Origin: Leptotrichia sp. OH3620_COT-345
GTDB taxonomy: Bacteria > Fusobacteriota > Fusobacteriia > Fusobacteriales > Leptotrichiaceae
NCBI RefSeq assembly: GCF_003932895.1
Contig: NZ_RQYW01000011.1
Location: forward strand, 1-64,000
Direction of reading: 5' to 3'
Length of the DNA: 64,000 nucleotides
The translations under genes were made by a program, and so were the position numbers. Within the stretch, counting starts at the first letter, position 1; the number at the start of each line of letters is the position of its first letter. The notes under the pieces are model-generated. The model worked only from the letters and a program-made list of their open reading frames with translations. It searched no databases and was not told where the DNA came from. This document shows positions 24,945-31,526 of the stretch, in pieces.

Positions 24945-25424
24945 TTATTTTCTTGAATTTAAATATCTGAACATGGATAATCTCCATATTTCCGCTATCT
25001 CTCTTTCAGACATAGCCCTTGCTTTTTTATTTTTTTTACAAGTTCTGTACTTTTTTATTCCTATTTCCGTTGCAAGTAATATTCCGCACGTTAAGGGAAT
25101 TATAGGCAAAGCTTTTTCAAGCAAGTTTTCAGGAACACAGTAGTAAAAGTTTTTAATTACTTCCGATTTATGATTATGCTCTTTTTTGAAGTCCGCTTTT
25201 AAATCAGATATTGAGATTTTAATTTCAACTTCTGTCGCATATCCTGCTTCTGAAACTGCTAAAATATCACATTCGTGAAAGATAACAGGCTGTATTCTCA
25301 TAAGAGTGCCGTTTATTTCTTGTATGCCGTTTACGTGTAATCCTTTTATTTTATCAATAACAGCTATGCTCTTATGGAAATATTTAAAAAGCTTATTTTC
25401 AATTTCTTTCGTAGTCACTACCAC
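24945..25424 (-). CDS. PD-(D/E)XK-like phage nuclease
   Basis: The 159-residue protein carries an apparent PD-(D/E)XK core: an Asp in FHECDILAVSE followed by ATEVEIKISISDLKADFKK (ExK). Such small nucleases, often annotated as MmcB-like, are common in phage replication modules. A basic Cys/Lys patch (YRTCKKNKKARAMS) precedes the C-terminus. The ATG follows GGAGG. The function is probably DNA processing. Confidence 0.72.
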   Translation of the reverse strand: MVVTTKEIENKLFKYFHKSIAVIDKIKGLHVNGIQEINGTLMRIQPVIFHECDILAVSEAGYATEVEIKISISDLKADFKKEHNHKSEVIKNFYYCVPENLLEKALPIIPLTCGILLATEIGIKKYRTCKKNKKARAMSEREIAEIWRLSMFRYLNSRK

Positions 25425-25429
25425 TCCTC

Positions 25430-25627
25430 CTATTTAAAACAATGTTCTGTTTTTATTTCCTTTAATTTTTCCTTTGTAACTAACTTCCTACCTTTATGTA
25501 TTCCTGCAACCTTGCCTTTATGTCTTTTTTGAAATTTAAATATTTCTTCGTAATTTAAGGATTTTATCTGATGTTTCTGACCGTTTAAATCAGTAATTTC
25601 CATAAAATAAACTTTTATTTTTTGCAT
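25430..25627 (-). CDS. small phage protein, unknown
   Basis: About 65 residues (MQKIKVYFMEITDL...), basic, with a beta-rich N-terminus. An upstream in-frame ATG at 25639 is possible, but neither start has a strong SD. Function unknown. Confidence 0.55.
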   Translation of the reverse strand: MQKIKVYFMEITDLNGQKHQIKSLNYEEIFKFQKRHKGKVAGIHKGRKLVTKEKLKEIKTEHCFK

Positions 25628-25776
25628 ATTCTTTCCCATTTCTGTATTAATTCGATGTTTTTATTAATTTTCTTGAATAACTCCCTGTCCTCTTTCTCCA
25701 ATTGCTCTCTTCTTAGGCTCATAGCCTTATTTTCCAATTTAGATTTTTTCACATCTTCTTCTGTTATTGTTTTCAT
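25615..25776 (-). CDS. small coiled-coil phage protein
   Basis: A 53-residue frame starting MKTITEEDVKKSK at 25774-25776. Its ATG overlaps the stop of the DnaC-like gene (ATGA), and it runs into the start of the next gene, so it fits the operon tightly. The composition is a charged helix. Function unknown. Confidence 0.55.
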   Translation of the reverse strand: MKTITEEDVKKSKLENKAMSLRREQLEKEDRELFKKINKNIELIQKWERICKK

Positions 25777-26519
25777 CCGAATATCTCCTTTTTGATTTCT
25801 TCTTTAATCGTTTTACGTCTACTTTCCCAGTCAAATTTTAAGCTTCTACAGTTTTCGGTCACCCTATCAAATACATCATCACTTCCATTAATACTTAAAT
25901 ACTCTTTCATCTGTTCCATATCTAAAGTCGTTGATATTATCAAACATTTTTCTGCTTCATAAAGCTTGTTAAAAATATAAAACAGTTTCTCTTTTCCCCA
26001 ACTTTCGCTCAGATATTCCTTTCCTAAATCATCTAAAATTATGAGATCCGCATTCAGTAAATCATTAATAATTCCATGTTCCGTTGTATTTTTGTCCTGA
26101 AAAGAACTTTTTATCTTGTTATTTATTTCCATCAAGCTTGTACGATAAACCCTGTATCTGATTGATAATTCATTAAAAATACACAGACTGTAAAATGTTT
26201 TTCCTGTTCCTCTTTTTCCATAGAGATATAATCCTATCCCATGTTTTAAAGCTTTTTCAAAATTTTCACAGTATTTTTCAAGCTTAGATTTTATTTCCAG
26301 TTCCTTTTCGCTCTTCACAACCGATTTTTCAAATGTACATTCTGAAATTTTTCTGGGTAATGTCGAAATATTTTTATAATAATTTATCAACTTTTTATTT
26401 CTTTCATTATCGAATATCCCAAAACTCACAGTTTCTACCATATTAGAAGTCTGCTTCGATATTGTAGTCGGGTTTTCTTGTTTGTTTTTTACCATTTCCG
26501 ACATTGTTACTATTCCCAT
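25773..26519 (-). CDS. DnaC-like helicase loader ATPase
   Basis: The 248-residue AAA+ protein has Walker A (YGKRGTGKTF, about residues 100-109) and Walker B (LIILDDLGKE, about 160-169), with sensor-like STTLDMEQ later. It is in the DnaC/IstB-like group that loads replicative helicase at the phage origin. The start at 26519 follows GAGGAGG and overlaps the initiator gene by 77 bases. Confidence 0.9.
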   Translation of the reverse strand: MGIVTMSEMVKNKQENPTTISKQTSNMVETVSFGIFDNERNKKLINYYKNISTLPRKISECTFEKSVVKSEKELEIKSKLEKYCENFEKALKHGIGLYLYGKRGTGKTFYSLCIFNELSIRYRVYRTSLMEINNKIKSSFQDKNTTEHGIINDLLNADLIILDDLGKEYLSESWGKEKLFYIFNKLYEAEKCLIISTTLDMEQMKEYLSINGSDDVFDRVTENCRSLKFDWESRRKTIKEEIKKEIFG

Positions 26520-27225
26520 TCTTGCCTCCTCGTTTTTTATTTTCTATCCATTCAGGCTCTGCCGTCTTCCAGTTATATAAGTCCATGTATTCCAAAGCTT
26601 CTTTTAAAGCAACTTCATCACTAAAATTTTTTAACAACAATTTAATAGGACCCGTTGTTTTTACACTATCTTTTATTTTCCTCCTATATCGGACGAATTC
26701 AAACAGAAGATTTTTATATTCTTCAGTTTTATCTTGTGAATTTATAAAATCCTCAATTTCTTTTTTGGTATTTTTTTCTTTAGTATATTCAATATTTAGT
26801 ATTATTCTTTCTTTAGTAGTATTCTTTCTTTTATATACATCGGGATTTTCCCGATTTGGGTTTTCCCGATTTGGGTTTTCCCGATTTGGGTTTTCCCGAT
26901 TTGGGTTTTGACTTTCTTTTTTAGAAAAATCAATTACATCATTTTCTTCTATATCTTCAAAAACAAAATAATCTACCGTTCCGTCAGAATGCCGTATTCT
27001 GCTTATATATCCCGCTTCTATTAACTCTTTTATCCCCGAATACACAGAATCTAACCCGTCTTTTGAATTTTTTGCTATCTCTTTAGGATTATAATTCCAA
27101 TCTTCAGGCTTTGATAACATATAAAGCATTATTCCTTTAGCTTTTAAAGATATGTTATCATCATTTATTAATTTGTTATGTATGGTTGTAAAATTTGTTT
27201 TTTTATTTACTGTTTTTTTAGCCAC
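26443..27225 (-). CDS. replication initiator with N-terminal winged helix and iteron-coded repeat
   Basis: About 260 residues. The N-terminus (KTNFTTIHNKLINDDNISLK, AKGIMLYMLSKPEDWNYNP, SVYSGIKELIEAGYI) is the winged-helix domain of phage replisome organisers/O-like initiators. A repeat of NPNRE (about residues 107-126) is encoded by four exact 15-bp units. The C-terminal half (LLKNFSDEVALKEALEYMDLYNW) would contact the loader. The GTG at 27225 is preferred because AAGAGG lies upstream. Confidence 0.87.
   Translation of the reverse strand: MAKKTVNKKTNFTTIHNKLINDDNISLKAKGIMLYMLSKPEDWNYNPKEIAKNSKDGLDSVYSGIKELIEAGYISRIRHSDGTVDYFVFEDIEENDVIDFSKKESQNPNRENPNRENPNRENPNRENPDVYKRKNTTKERIILNIEYTKEKNTKKEIEDFINSQDKTEEYKNLLFEFVRYRRKIKDSVKTTGPIKLLLKNFSDEVALKEALEYMDLYNWKTAEPEWIENKKRGGKNGNSNNVGNGKKQTRKPDYNIEADF
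26846..26905. repeat. four exact 15-bp iterons inside the initiator gene
   Basis: The unit TTTTCCCGATTTGGG is repeated four times without change (26846-26860, 26861-26875, 26876-26890, 26891-26905) and followed by a partial unit. Each unit contains a CCC-GATTT-GGG near-dyad. Lambdoid phages carry their origin as iterons inside the O gene, so this is a good candidate for the prophage replication origin. Confidence 0.75.
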
Positions 27226-27237
27226 TTTTTTCACCTC

Positions 27238-27266
27238 TTGAATTACAGGAGCAATAATGTTATAAT
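27238..27266 (+). promoter_or_regulatory. plus-strand promoter opposing the initiator operon
   Basis: TTGAAT (27238-27243), 17 bases, then a perfect TATAAT (27261-27266). It points against the initiator operon; the expected start is near 27273. Confidence 0.6.
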
Positions 27267-27347
27267 TGCCCTATAATAGTATTTTATTTGCACCTTCGGG
27301 TGCTTTTTTTGTATTATTTTTTCGTTTTCAACTGATAATTCTTTCAT
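27243..27347 (-). CDS. 34-codon leader ORF before the initiator
   Basis: An ATG at 27345-27347 with a strong SD (GGAGGTGAAAAT) opens 34 codons (MKELSVENEKIIQKKHP...), ending in a hydrophobic stretch just before the initiator. It overlaps the hairpin at 27290-27304 and the opposing short RNA. It may be a regulatory leader peptide rather than a stable protein. Confidence 0.45.
   Translation of the reverse strand: MKELSVENEKIIQKKHPKVQIKYYYRAIITLLLL
27273..27312 (+). ncRNA. putative short antisense RNA with UUCG terminator
   Basis: From the predicted start near 27273 the transcript would be about 40 nt and end at GCACC-TTCG-GGTGC plus a T-run (27290-27312), a textbook intrinsic terminator. It is antisense to the leader of the initiator mRNA. 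No protein is encoded. The arrangement recalls lambda OOP RNA. Confidence 0.5.
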
Positions 27348-27424
27348 ATTTTCACCTCCTATTTCTCCCTCCTTTCTTGATTTTCTTTAGCCTTAATGTA
27401 CACTTATAAAAAGGAGTGGTCTCA

Positions 27425-27493
27425 ATGGCTAAGAATAACGACGAAAAATTAAAAGAAATTATTGATCTATTGAAAACTATTTTGAAAAAATAA
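27425..27493 (+). CDS. 22-residue microprotein in its own transcription unit
   Basis: ATG at 27425 after AAAAAGGAG encodes MAKNNDEKLKEIIDLLKTIL plus KK: a charged start and a single amphipathic helix. A weak promoter (TTGATT-16-TACACT) lies upstream and a strong terminator follows directly. It runs opposite to the surrounding operon. Function unknown. Confidence 0.5.
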   Translation: MAKNNDEKLKEIIDLLKTILKK

Positions 27494-27500
27494 TTTTATT

Positions 27501-27531
27501 AAAGCTCCTTAATAAATTTAGGAGCTTTTTT
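27501..27531 (+). terminator. terminator after the 22-residue ORF
   Basis: AAAGCTCCT (27501-27509) pairs with AGGAGCTTT (27520-27528), followed by a T-run on the plus strand. It may also slow leftward transcription from the Cro-like gene into the replication genes. Confidence 0.8.
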
Positions 27532-27548
27532 AACTTAATTTAAGTTAA
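27530..27548. promoter_or_regulatory. perfect 19-bp palindrome, operator-like
   Basis: TTAACTTAATTTAAGTTAA is a perfect palindrome placed between the terminator and the Cro-like gene stop. Its TTAACTT/AAGTTAA half-sites are those of the two promoter operators at 27.8 and 33.2 kb. It may be a third repressor site, for example an upstream silencing or looping operator. Confidence 0.5.
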
Positions 27549-27549
27549 A

Positions 27550-27774
27550 TTATTGTTTAAAAAAATTTTTCATAGAAATATTCAATACTTTTGAAAATTT
27601 CACTAAAGTTTTAGTATTTATAGTATTTCCATTTTTTAATTTATTTAGAATGTACGATACATTCGAACTTTCAGTACCTAATTTTTTTGCAATTTCTTTT
27701 TTACTTAATCCAGATTTTACAATTTCATTTTCCAAATTGACATATATATTTCTATGAAATTCTTTTGTATCCAT
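27550..27774 (-). CDS. XRE-family Cro-like regulator
   Basis: The 74-residue protein is almost only a helix-turn-helix (GLSKKEIAKKLGTESSNVSYIL, about residues 20-42). It begins at the ATG at 27774 behind GAGGTGAT. It is the first gene of the leftward operon, under a promoter that carries the same operator as the rightward early promoter. It therefore fits a Cro-like or early leftward regulator role. Confidence 0.82.
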   Translation of the reverse strand: MDTKEFHRNIYVNLENEIVKSGLSKKEIAKKLGTESSNVSYILNKLKNGNTINTKTLVKFSKVLNISMKNFFKQ

Positions 27775-27791
27775 TTTTATCACCTCAATTT

Positions 27792-27820
27792 ATTTTAACT
27801 TATTTTTTGTTAAAAATCAA
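27792..27820 (-). promoter_or_regulatory. leftward early promoter with embedded operator
   Basis: On the minus strand TTGATT (27815-27820), 17 bases, TAAAAT (27792-27797). Between the boxes lies TTAAC-AAAAA-ATAAGTTAA, the same layout as the rightward promoter at 33174-33202. Confidence 0.75.
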
Positions 27821-27842
27821 GCGAAATTATAAAATGTTGTAT

Positions 27843-27870
27843 AAAAAAATAAAGACCCCTAAGAGCCTTT
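27843..27870 (-). terminator. terminator of hicAB
   Basis: Minus-strand RNA forms a GC/GU stem (27851-27870) with a 3-base loop followed by a U-rich run (27843-27850), directly after the hicB stop. Confidence 0.65.
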
Positions 27871-27871
27871 A

Positions 27872-28300
27872 TTAATCTATACCTAATTCTTGTTTTAATG
27901 CTTCCTGAAGCACATTTGAAAAATTTATATTACTTCTTTTAGCCATTTCATTTAACCAGCTCGGAATTGAAACATTCTTTCTTACTGTCTGGCTTTTGCA
28001 TTCATTAACATATCTTTTCATATTTAAGTTTACTAAAGAAGTAAAACTCTCATTTTCCCTATAATATTCCTTTTCTTCTTCTTCCAAATTTATTTTTATA
28101 TCTTCTATACTACTCGCTTTCGGCAATTCATTTCCATTCAAAAAATCATCATATAAATAAGTTCCAATATAATCCTGTGCCATTTCTATAGCTTCTTCAA
28201 GTGTTTCTCCTTGTGTAGCACCATTATTTAAATCGGGGAATATTACTACATAACCTCCTTCAACCGCTTTATGAAAAATTGCAGGATAAACTATAACCAT
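27872..28300 (-). CDS. hicB: HicB-family antitoxin
   Basis: The 142-residue antitoxin has the partly degraded RNase-H-like HicB fold (MVIVYPAIFHKAVEGGYVVI, then FPDLNNGATQGETLEEAIEMA) and a C-terminal ribbon-helix-helix/CopG-like DNA-binding part (RKNVSIPSWLNEMAKRSNIN). It binds HicA and probably represses its own promoter, which contains a matching inverted repeat. Confidence 0.93.
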   Translation of the reverse strand: MVIVYPAIFHKAVEGGYVVIFPDLNNGATQGETLEEAIEMAQDYIGTYLYDDFLNGNELPKASSIEDIKINLEEEEKEYYRENESFTSLVNLNMKRYVNECKSQTVRKNVSIPSWLNEMAKRSNINFSNVLQEALKQELGID

Positions 28301-28336
28301 TATATTACCTCCTATTTTTGAGAAGTAACAGGAGGA

Positions 28337-28531
28337 CTATTTTTTTAGTCCTGCCTGTTTTAAAATAACTTGTTCCATACCCTTTTTCAATTCCTTTGAG
28401 TGATACGGAACTATCGTTATTTTACCAGTACTATGATTAATAAATTTCCTATGAGAACCTTTGCCACCTTGTATTTCAACAAAGCCATTCTTTTTTAGAA
28501 ATTTAATCATTTCCTTTGACGTCATCGGCAT
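28337..28531 (-). CDS. hicA: HicA-family toxin (mRNA interferase)
   Basis: The 64-residue protein has the double-stranded-RNA-binding-like HicA fold: TSKEMIKFLKKNGFVEIQGG, then KGSHRKFINH with the expected catalytic His. It is encoded first in the operon, before hicB, the usual order for this type. Its role is translation inhibition if HicB is lost, stabilising the prophage. Confidence 0.93.
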   Translation of the reverse strand: MPMTSKEMIKFLKKNGFVEIQGGKGSHRKFINHSTGKITIVPYHSKELKKGMEQVILKQAGLKK

Positions 28532-28542
28532 AGTACCACCTC

Positions 28543-28578
28543 AATATTATTATACTTAATATTGTGTAATAAAGTCAA
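28543..28578 (-). promoter_or_regulatory. hicAB promoter and operator
   Basis: On the minus strand TTGACT (28573-28578), 18 bases, perfect TATAAT (28549-28554). An AATATT inverted repeat (28543-28548 and 28558-28563) brackets the -10 box and suits HicB autoregulation. Confidence 0.72.
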
Positions 28579-28602
28579 GTTTGTTTTTATAATTATTTCA
28601 CA

Positions 28603-28628
28603 AAAAAGAAAAGAGCCATTAGGCTCTT
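28603..28628 (-). terminator. terminator of the ABC-3C operon
   Basis: AAGAGCC-TAAT-GGCTCTT followed by a T-rich run on the minus strand; it overlaps the ATPase stop codon. Confidence 0.85.
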
Positions 28629-30402
28629 AAAATTGAAATCCAAACAACGTACCTTTTCCATTATCTTCATCTGTTAATTTGGCAATTATATTTTCTTTAT
28701 CAAGAAGTTTTTTTACTTCATTGTCATTAATTTCGTCTTCAATAGCAGTAGTAATATATTGTAAATCATATTCTACACAAAGTTCTTTTATCAATTCTAT
28801 GAGAAGCTTTTTCTTCCGATTATCTCCGCCTTCTAACATACCATCTTGAAATAAAAATTTGTGATAATTAAATCGAGAATAATAACTAGCTATTGACAAG
28901 CAAAAACAAGCCATTAGAATACCCTTATATGTTCCGCCATCATCTTCAGATGTTCTGTTTTCAAGTTTATCTTCTAAATATAAATCAAATTCGGGGTTAT
29001 TTTCTTTGTTCAAATTTATTATTATTCTTCCATTTCTTTCTGGAAAAATTTTTTTTGTTATCTTTTGAAATATTTTTTTTATATCATTATAAGTTTCATT
29101 ATCTCTTGATACTTCTATTTTTAATTTACTAACAATAGTATTGTGTTTATTTTCTATTTCTGTTTTTTCAGTAATGTTTTCTAGTTTTTTTTCTAGTTCT
29201 TCTAATTCAATTTTTAATTTTTCCAATTTCTCTTTTTGAATTTCTAATTCAATTATTTCTTTGGCTTTCTTTTTATAAAACTCATTTTCATTTAAAATTT
29301 TTATATTTTTTTCTCTCTGTTTATTTAAAAATTCCAACTTTTGATTTACTTCATTGGATTCATTAGATAATTTTGATAATTTATTTTTTAAGGCTTTTTC
29401 TCTCTCTACAAAAATTATTTTATTAAATTCTATCAATTCTTTATAATTCTTTTTCAATTGTTCAGGAAAGTATAAATTAACTTCCTTAAATACATTTTCT
29501 AATTGATCCAAATCAATAGCGTTTATTTCTTCTTCCAATGCTGTGCTTATTTTTTCTATATCAATAGAAAGATTATATCTTTTTTGGTTATATTTAGAAA
29601 TCTCACTGGAAATATTTTTAACAGTTTCTTCTGTTACATTTTTGTCAAAAGAATAATCATTATGAACATCTATATTTTTTTCAAGTTCTGAGATATTGTC
29701 TTCAAATTCAAGAATTTCAGTTCTCTTTTTATCTATCATTGTGGTAATATTTTTGGGGCTTTCCTTTTTTAGAACCTTTAACTTTTCCTCTAACTCTTTT
29801 TTCTCTTCAAAAATATGATTATCAAAGCCAAATAAATACAATAATTTATTTTTCCATTCAAAGTCTGAACCTTTATATGGATTTTTCATTTTTTTAGAAA
29901 AAGAATCTTTATCTTTAAGAAAAATCATCCTTAAATATGTTCTATAATCATATTTTTTTAAGACATTAAAATCTAAATAAACATTATTCAATAATTTTTT
30001 GGCTTTTTCATAAGGTAAGTCTACATGTTCCCACACAATTTTTTCTTCGTCTAGTTCTTTTAATTTTGATTCTAATAAAGCAAAAGATATCTTCGAGTTT
30101 TTTTCCACACTACGTTTAATTAAAAGATATTTTCCACTATCAAGTAATAGTTCCAAATAAAAAATATGTTCTTTAAATAAATTAAAATGTCTTTTAAAAA
30201 TACTTTCTTCATTAATCCGCTTTAATAGTAAAAAATCAATTAAATTTACTAATGATGTTTTTCCTAAATTATGGCTGTCTTTTTTTTTGTTATTTTCATC
30301 ATTTGTTTCTCTTGTTTTTTTTCCAACTATTATATTAAAATGTTCATTGAATTCTATTTCTTTAAATTCTTTTTTATTAGAAAAAATTTTAACTAATTTC
30401 AT
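28627..30402 (-). CDS. DUF2326 ATPase of an ABC-three-component system
   Basis: The 591-residue SMC-like ATPase has the extended DUF2326 P-loop: VGKKTRETND..., ending in DSHNLGKTSLVNLIDFLLLK, with about 20 residues inserted before NLGKTS. Long coiled coils fill residues 200-460. The C-terminal ATPase part has KGILMACFCLSIASYYSRF and FLFQDGMLEGGDNRK. These features define the ABC-3C ATPase. It overlaps the middle-component gene by 14 bases. It likely senses phage or DNA structures and licenses the effector. Confidence 0.88.
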   Translation of the reverse strand: MKLVKIFSNKKEFKEIEFNEHFNIIVGKKTRETNDENNKKKDSHNLGKTSLVNLIDFLLLKRINEESIFKRHFNLFKEHIFYLELLLDSGKYLLIKRSVEKNSKISFALLESKLKELDEEKIVWEHVDLPYEKAKKLLNNVYLDFNVLKKYDYRTYLRMIFLKDKDSFSKKMKNPYKGSDFEWKNKLLYLFGFDNHIFEEKKELEEKLKVLKKESPKNITTMIDKKRTEILEFEDNISELEKNIDVHNDYSFDKNVTEETVKNISSEISKYNQKRYNLSIDIEKISTALEEEINAIDLDQLENVFKEVNLYFPEQLKKNYKELIEFNKIIFVEREKALKNKLSKLSNESNEVNQKLEFLNKQREKNIKILNENEFYKKKAKEIIELEIQKEKLEKLKIELEELEKKLENITEKTEIENKHNTIVSKLKIEVSRDNETYNDIKKIFQKITKKIFPERNGRIIINLNKENNPEFDLYLEDKLENRTSEDDGGTYKGILMACFCLSIASYYSRFNYHKFLFQDGMLEGGDNRKKKLLIELIKELCVEYDLQYITTAIEDEINDNEVKKLLDKENIIAKLTDEDNGKGTLFGFQF

Positions 30403-30640
30403 TTTTTAATCTCACCTCATCTTTTGAAAGAGAGTATTCTATTTTATCTAGCAAAAATAAAAAATTAAGAGCAGGAGGGAAATTATATTCTGTATCTTCT
30501 TTATATTTCTCGTAAAAAAAATTATACAAATCTGAATATTTTATTCTTTTATTTTTGTTTTTTAAAATTTGTTTTATAATTTCTCCTGATACAAATAACA
30601 CAGATGTTTTTAAATCCATAAATTTATCTGGTCTTATCAT
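30389..30640 (-). CDS. ABC-3C middle component, MC6-like
   Basis: The 83-residue protein begins MIRPDKFMDLKTSVLFVSG and contains YNFPPALNFLFLLDKIEYSL, the pattern of ABC-three-component middle component 6, a small winged-helix-like adaptor. It lies between effector and ATPase genes and couples them physically. Confidence 0.85.
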   Translation of the reverse strand: MIRPDKFMDLKTSVLFVSGEIIKQILKNKNKRIKYSDLYNFFYEKYKEDTEYNFPPALNFLFLLDKIEYSLSKDEVRLKNEIS

Positions 30641-30658
30641 AATATCCTCCTTTCTTTT

Positions 30659-31207
30659 TTATTTTATTCCATAATCACATTCTTGATACATATAATGTAA
30701 AAATATTATAATATATTTTTCAACTTCCATACTATCATTTTTTCCTATTCTTTGCAATAGTTCACCCTTAATTTTACTCATATGTTCTATTATATTATAA
30801 TTTTTATCTTTTTGTTTTTTCGAAAAAAAATCTCTTGTTAAGTCCTTAGCTACAATTTCATAATTTTTTTTATACAGCAAATTTCTCTTATTTTTAAAAA
30901 ATGCGTCAATCTCTGAGAAATATTCTATATCACCACCCAATATTACTTGATCATAATACTCTGGACTCATATTATTTTTTTTATGTTTTTCTGCTTGATT
31001 TCTTTTGAAATTTTGATACTTATCTTTATCTTCTTCAATAATTTCGTCCTTATTTTCTAAAAATAACTCTATTGTATTTTTAAATCTTTCTTCATTAAAT
31101 TCAATTGTATTATACGGTTGATAATAATTATTGGTTTGATTTACTGTAATATCACTATTTTTATTCTTTGAAATATTTATTTCTTGCTGAATTTTATCTT
31201 TTTTCAT
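30659..31207 (-). CDS. ABC-3C component with C-terminal domain
   Basis: The 182-residue protein ends in IIIFLHYMYQECDYGIK, which matches the YMYxxCxxG end of ABC-3C C-terminal domains. It lacks a fused nuclease or membrane domain. Instead its first 40 residues hold a short Asn/Gln motif (SDITVNQTNNYYQ). The neighbouring 54-residue gene has related motifs. The lack of an effector domain suggests that the effector is separate. Confidence 0.8.
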   Translation of the reverse strand: MKKDKIQQEINISKNKNSDITVNQTNNYYQPYNTIEFNEERFKNTIELFLENKDEIIEEDKDKYQNFKRNQAEKHKKNNMSPEYYDQVILGGDIEYFSEIDAFFKNKRNLLYKKNYEIVAKDLTRDFFSKKQKDKNYNIIEHMSKIKGELLQRIGKNDSMEVEKYIIIFLHYMYQECDYGIK

Positions 31208-31358
31208 TATTTTTTCCCTTTTCGTTATTTATTTGATTGATATTTACAATGCTATCTTTATTTTTTTTTACTTTATTTATTTGAGTAATATTGTTTTCAT
31301 TATTTATTTCTGCTCCGCCAAAAATTCCTTTTAAAAAATTCCAAATATTTTCCAACAT
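31194..31358 (-). CDS. 54-residue amphipathic protein, first gene of the ABC-3C operon
   Basis: ATG at 31358, behind AAAAGGAG, encodes an N-terminal amphipathic helix (MLENIWNFLKGIFGG) followed by two Asn/Gln motifs (NNITQINK and SIVNINQINN). It overlaps the next gene by 14 bases. The helix resembles membrane-active peptides; the motifs resemble the N-terminal motif of the downstream ABC-3C protein. It may be the missing effector. No family recognised. Confidence 0.6.
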   Translation of the reverse strand: MLENIWNFLKGIFGGAEINNENNITQINKVKKNKDSIVNINQINNEKGKNNEKR

Positions 31359-31378
31359 ACTATACAACTCCTTTTATT

Positions 31379-31470
31379 TTATAATTCATCTATCTTCACT
31401 TTTACTTCCTTGATTAAATCCTCTATCTCATTATATTTATTGTTTTTCCTAATTTCCTATTCCTAAAATC
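31379..31470 (-). pseudogene. remnant of a second repressor C-terminus
   Basis: An open segment without start reads GKNNKYNEIEDLIKEVKVKI before its stop at 31379-31381. It aligns with the end of the resident repressor (NGKYEEVKELIELTKEKI). The bases just downstream are also shared (CTCCTTTTATTTTA at both 31369 and 32629). It marks a recombination scar beside the HsdR-N-like gene. Confidence 0.6.
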
Positions 31471-31512
31471 ACAAAAATGTTAGCGGAAATTTCTCAGAAA
31501 TATTGTGATTTT
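31465..31512. repeat. inverted repeat after the HsdR-N-like gene
   Basis: AAAATCACAA (31465-31474) and TTGTGATTTT (31503-31512) are perfect inverted copies around a 28-base loop. There is no strong T-run. It may act as an mRNA 3' hairpin or mark the inserted gene's end. Confidence 0.6.
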
Positions 31513-31526
31513 GTAATTTGTTCTTC

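Noticed and set aside
26846-26905. Short regular repeats as a CRISPR array
   Set aside because: The 15-bp units are directly abutting with no spacers and lie in frame inside a protein gene.
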